64,000 nt of DNA, from the NCBI RefSeq assembly GCF_019966575.1, contig NZ_JAINFK010000009.1, forward strand, positions 1 to 64,000, given 5' to 3'. A model generated the notes under the pieces. The model was not told the DNA's origin, ran no database searches, and saw only the letters and a list, made by a program, of their open reading frames with translations. The DNA is from Oricola cellulosilytica. GTDB lineage: Bacteria; Pseudomonadota; Alphaproteobacteria; Rhizobiales; Rhizobiaceae. A program made the position numbers and the translations under genes. Shown here one piece after another: positions 7,856 to 17,424 of the stretch. Within the stretch, counting starts at the first letter, position 1; each line of letters starts with the position of its first letter.

Positions 7856-7890
7856 AGCCGGCCATCCCAGATGGCCGGCTTCTTTTTTTC
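7856..7890 (+). terminator. Rho-independent terminator after the BTLCP gene
   Basis: AGCCGGCCAT (7856-7865), loop CCCAG and ATGGCCGGCT (7871-7880) form a perfect 10-bp stem followed by TCTTTTTTTC. It lies about 60 nt past the stop codon, just before the convergent carbonic anhydrase gene. Confidence 0.9.
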
Positions 7891-7908
7891 CTCAGGGGAT
7901 GCAGCGTG

Positions 7909-8430
7909 TCACTCCAGTCCAGCAGCGAAACGCTTCGCGTTGGCGACATAATGCTCCGCCGACATTCGCAAACCCGCGATCGCCGCATCGTCCAGTTCCC
8001 GGACCGCGCGCGCCGGCGAGCCGACAATCAGGCTTCCATCAGGAAATTCCTTGCCTTCGGTGACGAGCGCACCCGCTCCGACGAGGGAATTTCTGCCTAT
8101 TCGGGCGCCATTCATGACAATGGCGCCAATTCCGATCAAGGTGTTGTCGCCGATCGTGCAGCCATGAAGCATCGCCCTGTGGCCGATCGTGCACCCTTCC
8201 CCGACCTCCAGCGGAAATCCGGGATCGGTATGGAAAACGCAGTGTTCCTGCACATTGCTCCGCGCACCGATGGTAATGCGTTCGCCGTCGCCGCGCAGGA
8301 CGCACCCGAACCAGATTCCCGAATCCTCGCCGAGCGTGACCTTGCCGATGACCTTGGCGTCGTCGGCAACGAAAGCCGGACCCGCGCCAAGCCGTTCCGG
8401 CGCCACCCCGTCGAGTTTCATCATCGCCAT
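7909..8430 (-). CDS. Gamma-class carbonic anhydrase family protein
   Basis: A 173-residue left-handed beta-helix (hexapeptide-repeat) protein of the CaiE/PaaY/YrdA group. The three metal-binding histidines of gamma-carbonic anhydrases are in place: His63 (QEHCV), His84 (IGHRA) and His89 (MLHGC), with the expected five-residue spacing of the last pair. Many members of this short subgroup lack strong carbonic anhydrase activity, so the reaction is not certain. Monocistronic, bounded by a terminator on one side and a small membrane-protein gene about 50 bp upstream. Confidence 0.9.
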   Translation of the reverse strand: MAMMKLDGVAPERLGAGPAFVADDAKVIGKVTLGEDSGIWFGCVLRGDGERITIGARSNVQEHCVFHTDPGFPLEVGEGCTIGHRAMLHGCTIGDNTLIGIGAIVMNGARIGRNSLVGAGALVTEGKEFPDGSLIVGSPARAVRELDDAAIAGLRMSAEHYVANAKRFAAGLE

Positions 8431-8481
8431 TATCCGGTCCCTCCGTCCAGCATGATATTCACGCTGTCATGCGGAGGTTCC

Positions 8482-8790
8482 CTACAGCAAGAGGGCGCTT
8501 CCGCTTTCCACCGCGACAATGCCGAGAGCAACCGTCCACACGGACAAGATTACTGCCGTGCCAGCCGCCATTGCTGGCCCGATGCCCGACTTTTCGCGCA
8601 CGGCCCGATCGAAAACCCGAACGACAAGGACAGGCCCGGCACAGCAATAGGCGAGGAAAGCACCTGTAACCCCAAGTGCTTCCACCGTGCGCCGGTCGAA
8701 ATCCAGAGCCAGACCAGCGATTTCCGATGCCAAAAACCAGGAAGAGAGCGCAACGGCTGCGCCCGTCAAGATAACCAAGAACCACGCCAT
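8482..8790 (-). CDS. Small membrane protein of unknown function
   Basis: A 102-residue protein with about three hydrophobic segments (roughly 1-25, 41-62 and 72-98). A charged loop, RVFDRAVREKSG, lies between the second and third. I do not recognise a functional family beyond conserved rhizobial hypotheticals. It is transcribed in the same direction as the gamma-carbonic anhydrase and may be cotranscribed with it. It is divergent from the membrane-anchored gene starting at 8891. Confidence 0.65.
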   Translation of the reverse strand: MAWFLVILTGAAVALSSWFLASEIAGLALDFDRRTVEALGVTGAFLAYCCAGPVLVVRVFDRAVREKSGIGPAMAAGTAVILSVWTVALGIVAVESGSALLL

Positions 8791-8890
8791 AACTCACCTG
8801 CTTAACGGATTATTCACCCTAACGATATCCAGTGATGCATAATGGATGCCAGATCTGGTGTGCCGTTATGGGTCGATGGAGCGGATGAAA

Positions 8891-9685
8891 ATGGCAAATG
8901 CTGCGGCAGCGGCCGACCAAGAGTTCAATTTCGAGCGCGGGCTGCCGATTTTTGCCTACCGGATCCTCGCGGGCCTCGCCGTTCTGACGTTCTTGTCGAT
9001 CGCCATTGTCGTTGCCGGCAAATATTACGGCTCAACACTGATCCTGGCCGGTCACACGGCGTCACGGGAACCTTTCGAAATCATCATCGGAAATGACACC
9101 GTTTCGGTGCCAGCAAACATGATCCGCAAAAAGGAGCAGCGCGCCAACGGCCCCGCCGCCTCGCTGGATCTCTACATGTATTGGCCGACACGTTCGGGTT
9201 TCGAGCGCGACCTTGCGCCTGCCTTTAACGACATCGCACCCGAGACGAATGCCATCATTTTCGTAACATTAGTCCCGAGAACTACCCTGCACGACATGAC
9301 CGGGCGGTTCGATGCCGTCTACCGCAAGATCATGACTGGCCCCGCAACCAGCTTCGGCGCGGGTCTCGAGGGCAAATTGTTGTCACGCGACCACGGCTAT
9401 ATCGGCGAACATCTCGTCTATGGTCCCTCCGACACGGGGACGGAAGGCCGGTTCGTGGCGAGGTGCCAGGACGCAACCACGCTGGAAAAGACCCTGCTCG
9501 CGCCATGCGAAACGGATATTCACCTCGGCGAAACCCTGACCGCACGGATACGGTTTCCCGGGCGGCTGCTCGCAGAATGGAAGGACCTGAATCGCGCGCT
9601 TCCGAGAGTTCTTTCGGGAATGCTGGTGAAAAGTGAGGATCAGTCCTCGAGGTCAAAATCCAGGATCGACATCGAGAGATCGTAG
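8891..9685 (+). CDS. Membrane-anchored protein of unknown function
   Basis: About 264 residues: a short cytosolic N-terminus, one transmembrane helix (about 24-47, AGLAVLTFLSIAIVVAG) and a large presumably periplasmic domain with two cysteines. I chose the ATG at 8891 because GGAG lies 9 nt before it; in-frame ATGs at 8846, 8876 and 8885 are alternatives. I recognise no catalytic motif. The last 46 bp overlap, tail to tail, the 3' end of the DUF3126 gene on the other strand. Confidence 0.7.
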   Translation: MANAAAAADQEFNFERGLPIFAYRILAGLAVLTFLSIAIVVAGKYYGSTLILAGHTASREPFEIIIGNDTVSVPANMIRKKEQRANGPAASLDLYMYWPTRSGFERDLAPAFNDIAPETNAIIFVTLVPRTTLHDMTGRFDAVYRKIMTGPATSFGAGLEGKLLSRDHGYIGEHLVYGPSDTGTEGRFVARCQDATTLEKTLLAPCETDIHLGETLTARIRFPGRLLAEWKDLNRALPRVLSGMLVKSEDQSSRSKSRIDIERS

Positions 9686-9852
9686 GAAACCTCACCTTCG
9701 TCCTCGATCTTGGTCACAATGCCGAGGAATTCATCGCCGGCGTAAAGTTCGGCGGAGTCGGCAATGCGTGGACGCGCCTTTACTGCAAGCGTCTGATTTT
9801 CAAAGGTTTTGCGAAAAAATCGCGTGAGTTGCGACAGTTCTTCGGATGTCAC
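9640..9852 (-). CDS. DUF3126 family protein
   Basis: A 70-residue protein that fills the DUF3126 family, small alphaproteobacterial proteins of unknown role with an acidic C-terminus (SILDFDLED). The start is a GTG at 9852. No signal or membrane segment is seen. It overlaps the end of the convergent membrane-anchored gene by 46 bp, so the two coding frames constrain each other there. Confidence 0.85.
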   Translation of the reverse strand: MTSEELSQLTRFFRKTFENQTLAVKARPRIADSAELYAGDEFLGIVTKIEDEGEVSYDLSMSILDFDLED

Positions 9853-9956
9853 CTAGAGCCCCTCTGTTCGTATCTGTCTTTCGGATCGCATGCGCCGAGC
9901 CAAATCATGATTGCCCGATACGCGCAAGGCGCGTGTCGCCAGCGCAATCAGAAAAA

Positions 9957-10793
9957 TCACTCATCCCCGGCAGGGCGGGCGCCGATCAGCTGATCCATCG
10001 CGCGCGAGGGCTCACTGCAGCCGGAATCGCCGACCACCCTCGCCGGGACGCCGGCAACCGTCTTCATTTGCGGGACCGCGTCCAATACGACCGAACCTGC
10101 GGCGACCTTGCTGCACTTGCCGACGACAATGTTGCCGAGAATCTTGGCTCCGGCGCCGATCAATACTCCGTCGGCGATTTTCGGATGCCGGTCGCTGCCC
10201 TCCTTTCCGGTTCCGCCAAGGGTCACCGAGTGAAGGATCGAGACATTGTCGCCGATGACGGCGGTCTCGCCCACAACCAGACCCGTTGCGTGATCGAGGA
10301 AAATCCCCTTCCCTATCCGGGCCGCCGGATTGATGTCCGTCTGGAAAACCGAGGATGACCGGCTCTGAAGGTAGAACGCGAAGTCGCGTCTTCCGGCGGT
10401 GTAGAGCCAGTGCGCGAGACGATGAGTCTGGATGGCGTGAAAACCCTTGAAGTAAAGCAGGGGCTCGAGAAAACGCGTGCATGCAGGGTCGCGGTCAAAG
10501 ACGGCCTGGAGATCGACACGGACGACCGCGCCCCAGGACGGATCATCGTCCAGCATCGCCCTGAAGGCCTGGCGGATGAGATCGGATCGCAGGTCCGGAT
10601 GATCGAGACGCTCCGAAATACGGTGAATTATGGCATCCTCGAGCGTCGACTGGTTGAGAATCGTCGACAACATGAACGCTCCGAGCGCCCTGTCGTTGCC
10701 GATGGCCGCCTCCGCCTCGCGCCGCACTTCCCGCCAGATCGGATCAACTGTCTCCAGCGGTGCGGGAGTCGGTGTTCCCAAGTGTTGCGGCAT
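9957..10793 (-). CDS. cysE: Serine O-acetyltransferase
   Basis: Acetylates L-serine with acetyl-CoA to O-acetylserine, the committed step of cysteine synthesis. The 278-residue protein has the alpha-helical N-terminal SAT domain (about 10-140). A left-handed beta-helix follows (about 155-245) with the FLDHATGLVVGETAVIG active-site region and the HSVTLGGTGK turn. The C-terminal tail normally carries the Ile that docks in cysteine synthase. Here the tail ends GARPAGDE without a terminal Ile, so complex formation may differ. Confidence 0.96.
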   Translation of the reverse strand: MPQHLGTPTPAPLETVDPIWREVRREAEAAIGNDRALGAFMLSTILNQSTLEDAIIHRISERLDHPDLRSDLIRQAFRAMLDDDPSWGAVVRVDLQAVFDRDPACTRFLEPLLYFKGFHAIQTHRLAHWLYTAGRRDFAFYLQSRSSSVFQTDINPAARIGKGIFLDHATGLVVGETAVIGDNVSILHSVTLGGTGKEGSDRHPKIADGVLIGAGAKILGNIVVGKCSKVAAGSVVLDAVPQMKTVAGVPARVVGDSGCSEPSRAMDQLIGARPAGDE

Positions 10794-10895
10794 GATATTC
10801 TCCGTCTGCCGGTTCGGTCATCGGCCTAACATAGGGCATTAGGGGTTCGATTTAAATGAATCCCCGCCAACGGCCGCAATTTGCGCGCCGGGCGC

Positions 10896-11645
10896 TCAGC
10901 CCAGAAACTCCAGGACACCCTTCTTGAAGACCCGGTCGCCAACGGCAAGCATGTGATCGCGATTCGGAATATCGAGCACACGGGCATCGCGCATGAGCCG
11001 GGCGAGTTCCCCCGCCGAGCCGGCAATATCGTCGCGCGTGCCGATCGCGATCAGTGCCGGCGCGTCGATGCTGCCGACCTGCTCTTCCGTTAATTTCTTG
11101 CGGGACGTGCGGATGCAGGCGGCAAGCGCGACGCGATCGCTGCCGGTCTGGTCGGCGAACGCGCGAAACATGCGACCGCGTGGATGGGTGACGTCGTCGA
11201 TGGACTCGGCGAGCAACGCATCCGCGATGCCTTCCCATCCGCCCAGACCCTCGACCATTCCGATGCCAAGCCCGCCCAAGACCACCGAGCGCACCATTTC
11301 CGGCGACTGCAATGCCAGAAACGCGGAAATCCGGGCGCCCATCGAATAGCCCATCACGTGAGCGCTGGCGATCTCCAGATGGCGCAGCAGCGCGGCCGCG
11401 TCGCCGGCCATTTTCTCCGGCACATAGGCTGCCCCGTCGTGCGGCTTGTCGCTCTCCCCGTGTCCGCGATTGTCGAACGCAATTACCCGGTAGCCGGCTT
11501 CGCCAAGCGTCTTGACCCAACCCGGCCCGATCCAGTTGACCGTCTTGCTGGAGGCAAAGCCGTGAATGAGAAGCACAGGCGCGCCGGCCGGGTCGCCCTC
11601 GTCCAGATAGGAGAGGGTCAGGTTCTCGTTCTCAAATGAGGGCAT
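10896..11645 (-). CDS. Alpha/beta hydrolase
   Basis: About 249 residues starting at MPSFENENL; an upstream ATG at 11681 would add 12 unconserved residues. The fold shows the HGF oxyanion motif (29-31), the DNRGHGES strand-turn and nucleophile Ser101 in MGYSMGA. The acid is probably in GTRDDIAG and the catalytic His in NRDHML. No signal peptide is present. The substrate is unknown; such proteins in rhizobia are annotated as generic esterases. It is divergent from the zinc-finger gene. Confidence 0.85.
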   Translation of the reverse strand: MPSFENENLTLSYLDEGDPAGAPVLLIHGFASSKTVNWIGPGWVKTLGEAGYRVIAFDNRGHGESDKPHDGAAYVPEKMAGDAAALLRHLEIASAHVMGYSMGARISAFLALQSPEMVRSVVLGGLGIGMVEGLGGWEGIADALLAESIDDVTHPRGRMFRAFADQTGSDRVALAACIRTSRKKLTEEQVGSIDAPALIAIGTRDDIAGSAGELARLMRDARVLDIPNRDHMLAVGDRVFKKGVLEFLG

Positions 11646-11777
11646 GGCGGATACCCGGACGTGCTGCGCCGCGAACGGCATTTTTGGTCAGCGCTGGCTA
11701 CCAATTCCGGCCGCGAGGCGCTAGACCGATCTCGCGGCGGACCGCGCCGTATCTCAGTTGTCTTCACGGGAATTACA

Positions 11778-12029
11778 ATGGCAGGCCATCCGACACCCCA
11801 CTTCCACAACGATGCCGGGCACGCGAAGATCGAGATCGGCGTAAAGGAGTTCATGTGCGTCGGCGCGAATCCACCCTTCGATCACCCACATGTCTTTCTC
11901 GACATGGGCGACGACAGCGAGAAGGTCTGCCCGTATTGCTCCACGCTGTACGTGTACAACGCCGCACTCGGCGCGTTCGAAACAAAACCCGAGGGCTGTG
12001 CTTACCATGCCACCACGACCTGGGCCTGA
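11778..12029 (+). CDS. Zinc-finger protein related to complex I subunit NDUFS6
   Basis: An 83-residue protein with the zf-CHCC pattern: Cys27, His36 or His38, Cys51 and Cys54 (VCPYCSTLY). In mitochondria the homologous zinc subunit NDUFS6 (13 kDa) is an accessory of respiratory complex I, and alphaproteobacteria carry short versions. The ATG at 11778 is the first that gives only the conserved domain. The next gene starts 13 nt after its stop. The protein is probably associated with NADH dehydrogenase; that is family knowledge, not seen directly. Confidence 0.85.
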   Translation: MAGHPTPHFHNDAGHAKIEIGVKEFMCVGANPPFDHPHVFLDMGDDSEKVCPYCSTLYVYNAALGAFETKPEGCAYHATTTWA

Positions 12030-12041
12030 CGCGGCCTTCTT

Positions 12042-13223
12042 TTGGGCGAACACCAAGACATCCTGATCGCCGGCGCGGGGATCGCCGGCCTCACAACCGC
12101 ATTGGCGCTAGCGCAGCGCGGTCTCGCGGTGACCGTTGTCGACTCCTTCGAGAAGCCGTCCGAGGTGGGCGCCGGTTTGCAGCTCGCGCCCAACGCGTCG
12201 CGGCTGCTCGCGAAGCTCGGCGTGCTCGACGCCCTTGCCGGACGCGCTATCGCGCCTGAAGCGATCCGGCTCGGCAATGCGGCAAGCGGCGAGATACTCC
12301 TCGACATGCCGATCACGACCGCGTGGCTGGAACGGATGGGCGCGCCCTATCTGACCGCGCAGCGCGCCGCACTGCACGGCGTTCTCTACGATGCGGCCAT
12401 TGCAGATCCGGCGATCACGCTGAAGACCGGACATCGGCTGACCGGCGGCAAGGAGAACGGCGGACGGATCGAGCTTGCGCTCGAAACCGGTGACGGTGAA
12501 AGGGCGATCACTACCGGAATTCTCATCGGCGCTGATGGAATATGGTCGCGGGCCCGCGAACTGGTCCGCGGTTCCGCCCGCCCTCGCCCGACCGGACGCA
12601 TCGCCTGGCGCGCCACGGGGCCCGCCACCGGCGGCGCGGCCGCGCGTGTCACCGCATGGATGGCGCCGAACAGCCACATCATCACCTACCCGGTCCGCAA
12701 CATGTCGACGGTGAACATCGTCGCCATCACATCGGGCAATGCGGGTCCGCAAAGCTGGGACCAACAGGCGGATGCAAAGGCACTGCAGCGGCTCATCGAA
12801 GGCGAAAGCACGGTTATCGATCCAATCGCGCTGAAGAGGGCGGACTGGACGATGTGGCCGCTCTACCGAATGGACCCATCGGCGGCCTGGCATAGTGAGC
12901 GGGTGCTGCTGATCGGTGACGCGGCGCACGGAATGGAGCCGTTTGCCGCCCAGGGCGCGGCCATGGCGATCGAGGATGGATACGCCGCGGCGGCTTGCCT
13001 TGCGGAACATACCAGTGACCCTGGCCAGGCGTTCGAGCGCTTCATGGCGATGCGCATCGACCGAATCCGGCGTGTTGCGCGCCGCACTTCCCTTAACCGC
13101 TGGACCTACCACCAGTCCGGCCCCGGACGCTGGGCGCGCGACCGGCTGATGCGCCTGCGCTCCGGCGAAGCATTCCTCAGGGATCTGGACTGGCTGTATG
13201 GCTACTGCATGGACGGGGTCTGA
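12042..13223 (+). CDS. FAD-dependent aromatic monooxygenase (salicylate hydroxylase-like)
   Basis: A 393-residue class A flavoprotein monooxygenase. It has the Rossmann GxGxxG (GAGIAGL, 10-16), the GADGIWSRARELV (DG) motif and the GDAAHGMEPFAAQG motif for FAD ribityl binding. It hydroxylates an aromatic ring using NAD(P)H and O2; the substrate is not evident. The only start between the previous stop (12027-12029) and the conserved N-terminus is a TTG at 12042. The gene probably reads from the zinc-finger transcript 12 nt upstream and ends 22 bp inside the convergent TIGR02117 gene. Confidence 0.88.
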   Translation: MGEHQDILIAGAGIAGLTTALALAQRGLAVTVVDSFEKPSEVGAGLQLAPNASRLLAKLGVLDALAGRAIAPEAIRLGNAASGEILLDMPITTAWLERMGAPYLTAQRAALHGVLYDAAIADPAITLKTGHRLTGGKENGGRIELALETGDGERAITTGILIGADGIWSRARELVRGSARPRPTGRIAWRATGPATGGAAARVTAWMAPNSHIITYPVRNMSTVNIVAITSGNAGPQSWDQQADAKALQRLIEGESTVIDPIALKRADWTMWPLYRMDPSAAWHSERVLLIGDAAHGMEPFAAQGAAMAIEDGYAAAACLAEHTSDPGQAFERFMAMRIDRIRRVARRTSLNRWTYHQSGPGRWARDRLMRLRSGEAFLRDLDWLYGYCMDGV

Positions 13224-13885
13224 GTTGCGGTCCTCTCAAGCCCGAATTCGAGTGACTGGGCAAACGGCGTCCAAAGACCCACGCCGATTCCAGTCGCGCG
13301 GAGTTGCTCGCCGGTCCAGACATTGCACGCCCGCCACGGCGAGAACCTGCCACTGCCAAGATAGAACCGGTCTCCGAACCCCTGGGTGATATCGGGGATG
13401 ATTTGCGCGTTCTCGCCGAACGCCTCGCGGATGCGCTCCAGCAAGGCTGCATAGGCGTCGCCCGTCAGATCGTAAGCGTAGACGCCGGGGCCGACCTCAA
13501 GGTCCTTGAGCGGCAGAACATGCATCACCGTTTCGTCGAAGGCCAAGGCGCGCAGCGCGATTCCGATAGACAGGTCGCTTAGTTCACGCAGGCTGGTGTA
13601 GGCGGTGCGAGAACCCCATCCGAACGCCCAATATCGCACGCGTTCGATCTCGACCGGATAATCGGATCCGTTCAAGCCAAGGCTCCCGAGCGTCTCGCCG
13701 CCGTCCGCAGGCAGTGCGATGTCGGAATGAAACCCGTTGGACAAGACATAAATGCGCACCACCTCCCCGCCGGGTCGCCCGTCTACCGATGATGAGGCGG
13801 CGGGAACCGGGATGGCGCCGGCGATCACGACCGCGACGAACAGGGCAAGCACCGCAACAAGCACGCCAAACGTACGCCGAAGCAT
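13202..13885 (-). CDS. TIGR02117/DUF2459 family membrane-anchored protein
   Basis: About 227 residues starting at MLRRTFG. An N-terminal hydrophobic segment (about 5-27, signal anchor or signal peptide) precedes a domain typical of the TIGR02117 family, with YVLSNGFHSDIALP and YWAFGWGSRTAY. These proteins are sometimes encoded in urease regions but their activity is unknown. It lies 23 bp downstream of aapP on the same strand and may be carried on the tail of the aap transcript. Its 3' end overlaps the monooxygenase gene by 22 bp. Confidence 0.85.
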   Translation of the reverse strand: MLRRTFGVLVAVLALFVAVVIAGAIPVPAASSSVDGRPGGEVVRIYVLSNGFHSDIALPADGGETLGSLGLNGSDYPVEIERVRYWAFGWGSRTAYTSLRELSDLSIGIALRALAFDETVMHVLPLKDLEVGPGVYAYDLTGDAYAALLERIREAFGENAQIIPDITQGFGDRFYLGSGRFSPWRACNVWTGEQLRATGIGVGLWTPFAQSLEFGLERTATQTPSMQ

Positions 13886-13907
13886 CAACCGGGCTGATCC
13901 GAAGGCG

Positions 13908-14708
13908 TCAGTGAAGAATCTGGCTGAGGAACAGCTTGGTGCGCTCGTGCTGCGGATTGTCAAAGAACTGGTCCGGTTCGTTCTGCTCGACGATCTGGCC
14001 CTGATCCATGAAGATAACGCGATTGGCGACCTGGCGCGCAAACCCCATCTCGTGGGTCACGCAGACCATCGTCATGCCTTCCTCGGCCAGGCTCACCATG
14101 GTGTCGAGCACTTCCTTGATCATCTCCGGGTCGAGCGCGGAGGTCGGCTCGTCGAACAGCATGATGCGCGGGTTCATGCACAGCGACCGCGCGATCGCGA
14201 CGCGCTGCTGCTGGCCGCCAGAGAGCTGCCCCGGATATTTGTGCGCCTGTTCGGGAATCTTGACGCGCGTGAGGAAGTGCATCGCCCGCTCCTCCGCCTC
14301 CTTCTTGGGCATCTTGCGGACCCAGATCGGCGCCAGCGTGCAGTTTTCCAGGATGGTCAGGTGCGGAAACAGATTGAAGTGTTGGAAGACCATGCCGACT
14401 TCGCGACGAATTTCGTCGATCTTCTTGAGATCGTTAGTCAATTCGATCCCGTCGACGATTATCTTGCCCTTCTGGTGCTCCTCCAGGCGGTTGACGCAGC
14501 GGATCAGCGTCGACTTGCCCGAGCCCGACGGCCCGCAGACCACGATCCGCTCGCCACGCATCACCTTGAGATTGATGTCGCGCAGCACGTGAAAATCACC
14601 GTACCATTTGTGCATGCCGATGATCTCGACGGCGACCTCGGTTTCCGAGACCTTCATCTTGCTGCGGTCGGCGTGGATATCCTCCGCGGTGACGGCGTTT
14701 TCTGTCAT
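13908..14708 (-). CDS. aapP: General L-amino acid ABC transporter ATP-binding protein
   Basis: The ATPase of the Aap (general amino acid permease) uptake system. Of 266 residues, those visible include Walker [10 protein letters not shown], the ABC signature LSGGQQQR, Walker [16 protein letters not shown] and the H-loop VTHEMGFA. The protein powers import of glutamate and a wide range of L-amino acids, and in Rhizobium also affects efflux. It is the last gene of aapJQMP, 11 bp after aapM. Confidence 0.96.
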   Translation of the reverse strand: MTENAVTAEDIHADRSKMKVSETEVAVEIIGMHKWYGDFHVLRDINLKVMRGERIVVCGPSGSGKSTLIRCVNRLEEHQKGKIIVDGIELTNDLKKIDEIRREVGMVFQHFNLFPHLTILENCTLAPIWVRKMPKKEAEERAMHFLTRVKIPEQAHKYPGQLSGGQQQRVAIARSLCMNPRIMLFDEPTSALDPEMIKEVLDTMVSLAEEGMTMVCVTHEMGFARQVANRVIFMDQGQIVEQNEPDQFFDNPQHERTKLFLSQILH

Positions 14709-14719
14709 GATTTTATTCC

Positions 14720-16057
14720 TTACCGTTTGTGCCCGGTGTCAAGGCGGCGCTCCATGTACATCGAATAGCGCGACATGCCGAAGCAGAAGATGAAATAGAC
14801 GATGGCGGCGAAGAAGTAGCCGGTCAGCGACTGCACAGGCGAAGACCAGGCCGGATCCGAAAAGGATGACTGGATCTGGCCGAGGAAGTCGAACAGACCA
14901 ATGATGAGGACGAGCGTGGTGTCCTTGAACAGACCGATGAAGGTATTGACGATGCCCGGGATCACGAGCTTCAGCGCCTGCGGCAGGATGATCATGCGCA
15001 TCATCTGCGTCCAGTTCAGGCCGAGCGCCATCGCGCCCTCGTATTGCCCCTTGGGCAGTGCCTGCAACCCGCCGCGCACGACCTCGGCCATGTAGGCCGA
15101 CGAGAAAAGCGCAACGCCGATCAATGCCCGCAAAAGCTTGTCGAAGGTGACACCTTCGGGAAGGAACAACGGCAGCATCACCGAGGACATGAACAGGACC
15201 GTGATCAGCGGCACACCGCGCCAGAACTCGATGAAAACGATCGAAAAGAAGCGCACGATGGGAAGCGCCGAGCGGCGTCCGAGCGCAAGCGCGATGCCGA
15301 GCGGCAGCGATGCCGCAATGCCCGTCACCGCAATGACAAGCGTCACGAGCAGACCGCCCCACACTTCGGTTTCCACGTGTCGGAGGCCGAAATCAAAGCC
15401 GAGAACGAAAAGCATGACAAACAAGCCGGCGAAGATGGCCGCGGTGGTCTTCAAGCCCGGAAGCGGATCGGACTCCGAGCCTTTCGCGAACGCATAGACC
15501 ACACCAAGAGCGATCACCGCCAGAACGGCGAGCGGGATGTAGAGGTGGCTGACAGCGATGTCGCCGCCCGTGAGGAGCACCACGGCAACCAGCGGGAAGA
15601 CGAACACCATGAAGAGCATGTTCTCACGCTTGAACGGAGCGGCCGGTATCAACAGGGGTGCAAGGCCACCAAAGAACAGCAGGGCTACAATATTGACGCG
15701 CCACTGTTCGGCGTCGGGATAGCGACCGTAAATGAACTGGTTCGCGTAAGCGTCGACATAGGCCCAGCACGCGCCAAACCAGCCGTTGGGCTGGATGCCG
15801 CCCTGAGCCTCCGTGGCGCAGACCGCCCGATCGCTCCCGGTCCAGACCGCATTTGTGACCATGAAGTCCACGACCGGCGGGATAATCACGTAAAGAATAT
15901 AGATGCAGAGCAGTGTCAGGATCGTATAGGGAATCGACGAAAACAGACTCTCACGGAGCCAGGCCACCGGGCCCCGGGACGACGCCGGGGCCGGCTCCTC
16001 ATTCAGCAGTTCGCGGCGGACATAGGCCACCTGCAGGGTGTTCGGCTGGTCACTCAT
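14720..16057 (-). CDS. aapM: General L-amino acid ABC transporter permease AapM
   Basis: A 445-residue inner-membrane permease, long for a HisM-type subunit but normal for AapM/BztC. An N-terminal region with several extra helices and a periplasmic loop (about 60-240) is followed by the conserved permease core. That core carries the EAA-type loop ([19 protein letters not shown]) that contacts AapP. It starts 3 bp after aapQ and is followed closely by aapP. Confidence 0.95.
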   Translation of the reverse strand: MSDQPNTLQVAYVRRELLNEEPAPASSRGPVAWLRESLFSSIPYTILTLLCIYILYVIIPPVVDFMVTNAVWTGSDRAVCATEAQGGIQPNGWFGACWAYVDAYANQFIYGRYPDAEQWRVNIVALLFFGGLAPLLIPAAPFKRENMLFMVFVFPLVAVVLLTGGDIAVSHLYIPLAVLAVIALGVVYAFAKGSESDPLPGLKTTAAIFAGLFVMLFVLGFDFGLRHVETEVWGGLLVTLVIAVTGIAASLPLGIALALGRRSALPIVRFFSIVFIEFWRGVPLITVLFMSSVMLPLFLPEGVTFDKLLRALIGVALFSSAYMAEVVRGGLQALPKGQYEGAMALGLNWTQMMRMIILPQALKLVIPGIVNTFIGLFKDTTLVLIIGLFDFLGQIQSSFSDPAWSSPVQSLTGYFFAAIVYFIFCFGMSRYSMYMERRLDTGHKR

Positions 16058-16060
16058 CGA

Positions 16061-17284
16061 TTATCTCTCCACCAGCGCGACGCGGCTGTTGTACCAGTTC
16101 ATGAACAGCGACGTGAGAAGCGAGATCGTCAGGTAGGTCAGCATAGTCAGAGAAATGATCTCGACAGCCTGACCGGTCTGGTTAAGGGCCGTTCCGGCAA
16201 ACACGGACGTTAGTTCGGGATAGGCGATGGCGACCGCCAGCGACGAGTTCTTGGTCAGATTAAGATACTGGCTCGTCAAGGGCGGAATGATGATTCTGAG
16301 GGCCTGCGGAATGACCACGAGCCGCAGGGTCGGTCCGCTGCGAAGCCCGAGGGCATTCGCCGCTTCTGTCTGGCCCCGGCTGACGGCGAGAATGCCGGCT
16401 CGCACGATTTCAGCGATAAAAGCGGCGGTATACATCGCCAACGCCACCAGCATTGCGATGAATTCCGGAATGACCGTCATGCCGCCGGAAGGCCGGAAAC
16501 CGCCCATAACCGGAATATCCCAGCTCAACGGCGAACCGGTAATGACGAAGACGGCGAGCGGCAGGAAAACAATCATTCCGAACCCCGTCCAGAATGCCGG
16601 GAATGTCTGGCCGGTCGCCATCTGACGAGCGCGTGCCCAGCGCCCCAGCGCCCATGCGGCGATACAAGCAATGATAAATGCGTAGAGCGTAAATTCCGCC
16701 CCATCCCCCCAGACGGGTTTCGGCGCAAAATAGCCACGATTGTTCAGGAGGCCCAGAAAGCCGAAATCGAACCCTTGGCGCGGCTGCGGCAGCAGGCGCA
16801 GGACACCAAAATACCAGATGAATATCTGCAAAAGCAGCGGGATGTTTCGCAGTGCTTCGACATAGACGGTCGCCAACCGGCTCACCAGCCAGTTCTTGGA
16901 AAGGCGCGCAACGCCCATGAGAAACCCGATAATCGTCGCGAAGATAATGCCGAAAAACGCAATGATCAGCGTATTAAGCAACCCGATCACGTAGACCCGG
17001 CCATAGGACGACGATGCCTGGCTGTATTCGATCAGCGACTGGCTGATCGCGAAGCCCGCATTATTGCCGAGAAACGCCCAACCGGACGCGATTCCCGCAG
17101 CTTGCAGGTTCGCGTTCATGTTCGACCACCCGGCATACACCAGATAGACAATCAGGATCGCCAGAACGATCTGAAATATCCAGCCACGAATTTCGGGGTT
17201 GTTAAGAAGCGCTACTCGAGGGGCCTGGTCGTCGTCCCCCCCGGCGCCATTCGGTGTCACGTCAGTAACAGCCATATCGCCCAT
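16061..17284 (-). CDS. aapQ: General L-amino acid ABC transporter permease AapQ
   Basis: A 407-residue permease partner of AapM, with about eight membrane segments. The EAA loop reads ANALGLRSGPTLRLVVIPQAL, and an N-terminal extension is typical of AapQ/BztB. It forms the transmembrane channel with AapM. The gene is separated from aapJ by about 140 bp holding an intrinsic terminator, and is tightly linked to aapM. Confidence 0.95.
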   Translation of the reverse strand: MGDMAVTDVTPNGAGGDDDQAPRVALLNNPEIRGWIFQIVLAILIVYLVYAGWSNMNANLQAAGIASGWAFLGNNAGFAISQSLIEYSQASSSYGRVYVIGLLNTLIIAFFGIIFATIIGFLMGVARLSKNWLVSRLATVYVEALRNIPLLLQIFIWYFGVLRLLPQPRQGFDFGFLGLLNNRGYFAPKPVWGDGAEFTLYAFIIACIAAWALGRWARARQMATGQTFPAFWTGFGMIVFLPLAVFVITGSPLSWDIPVMGGFRPSGGMTVIPEFIAMLVALAMYTAAFIAEIVRAGILAVSRGQTEAANALGLRSGPTLRLVVIPQALRIIIPPLTSQYLNLTKNSSLAVAIAYPELTSVFAGTALNQTGQAVEIISLTMLTYLTISLLTSLFMNWYNSRVALVER

Positions 17285-17377
17285 TCACCTGATGCGCATG
17301 ATTGCCGCGCGCGCCCAAGTATCCGGCCAAGAGGCCGTCAACGGCAAGAGCCCACCCGCGATTTTCACACGAAGATC

Positions 17378-17410
17378 AAAAACCGCCCGGCCGCATACAT
17401 GCGGCCGGGC
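17378..17410 (-). terminator. Intercistronic terminator between aapJ and aapQ
   Basis: On the minus strand GCCCGGCCGC and GCGGCCGGGC form a 10-bp GC stem (17385-17394 with 17401-17410) with a 6-nt loop, followed by GGTTTTTG. It lies 14 nt past the aapJ stop. It should stop most transcripts after aapJ and protect the message, giving more binding protein than permease. Confidence 0.8.
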
Positions 17411-17424
17411 AGAGGAAGTTTCCG

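Noticed and set aside
15044-16213. 389-codon plus-strand open frame
   Set aside because: It is antisense to aapM and aapQ and consists of repetitive charged sequence (Arg/Gln/His/Glu-rich) typical of the reverse strand of membrane-protein genes.
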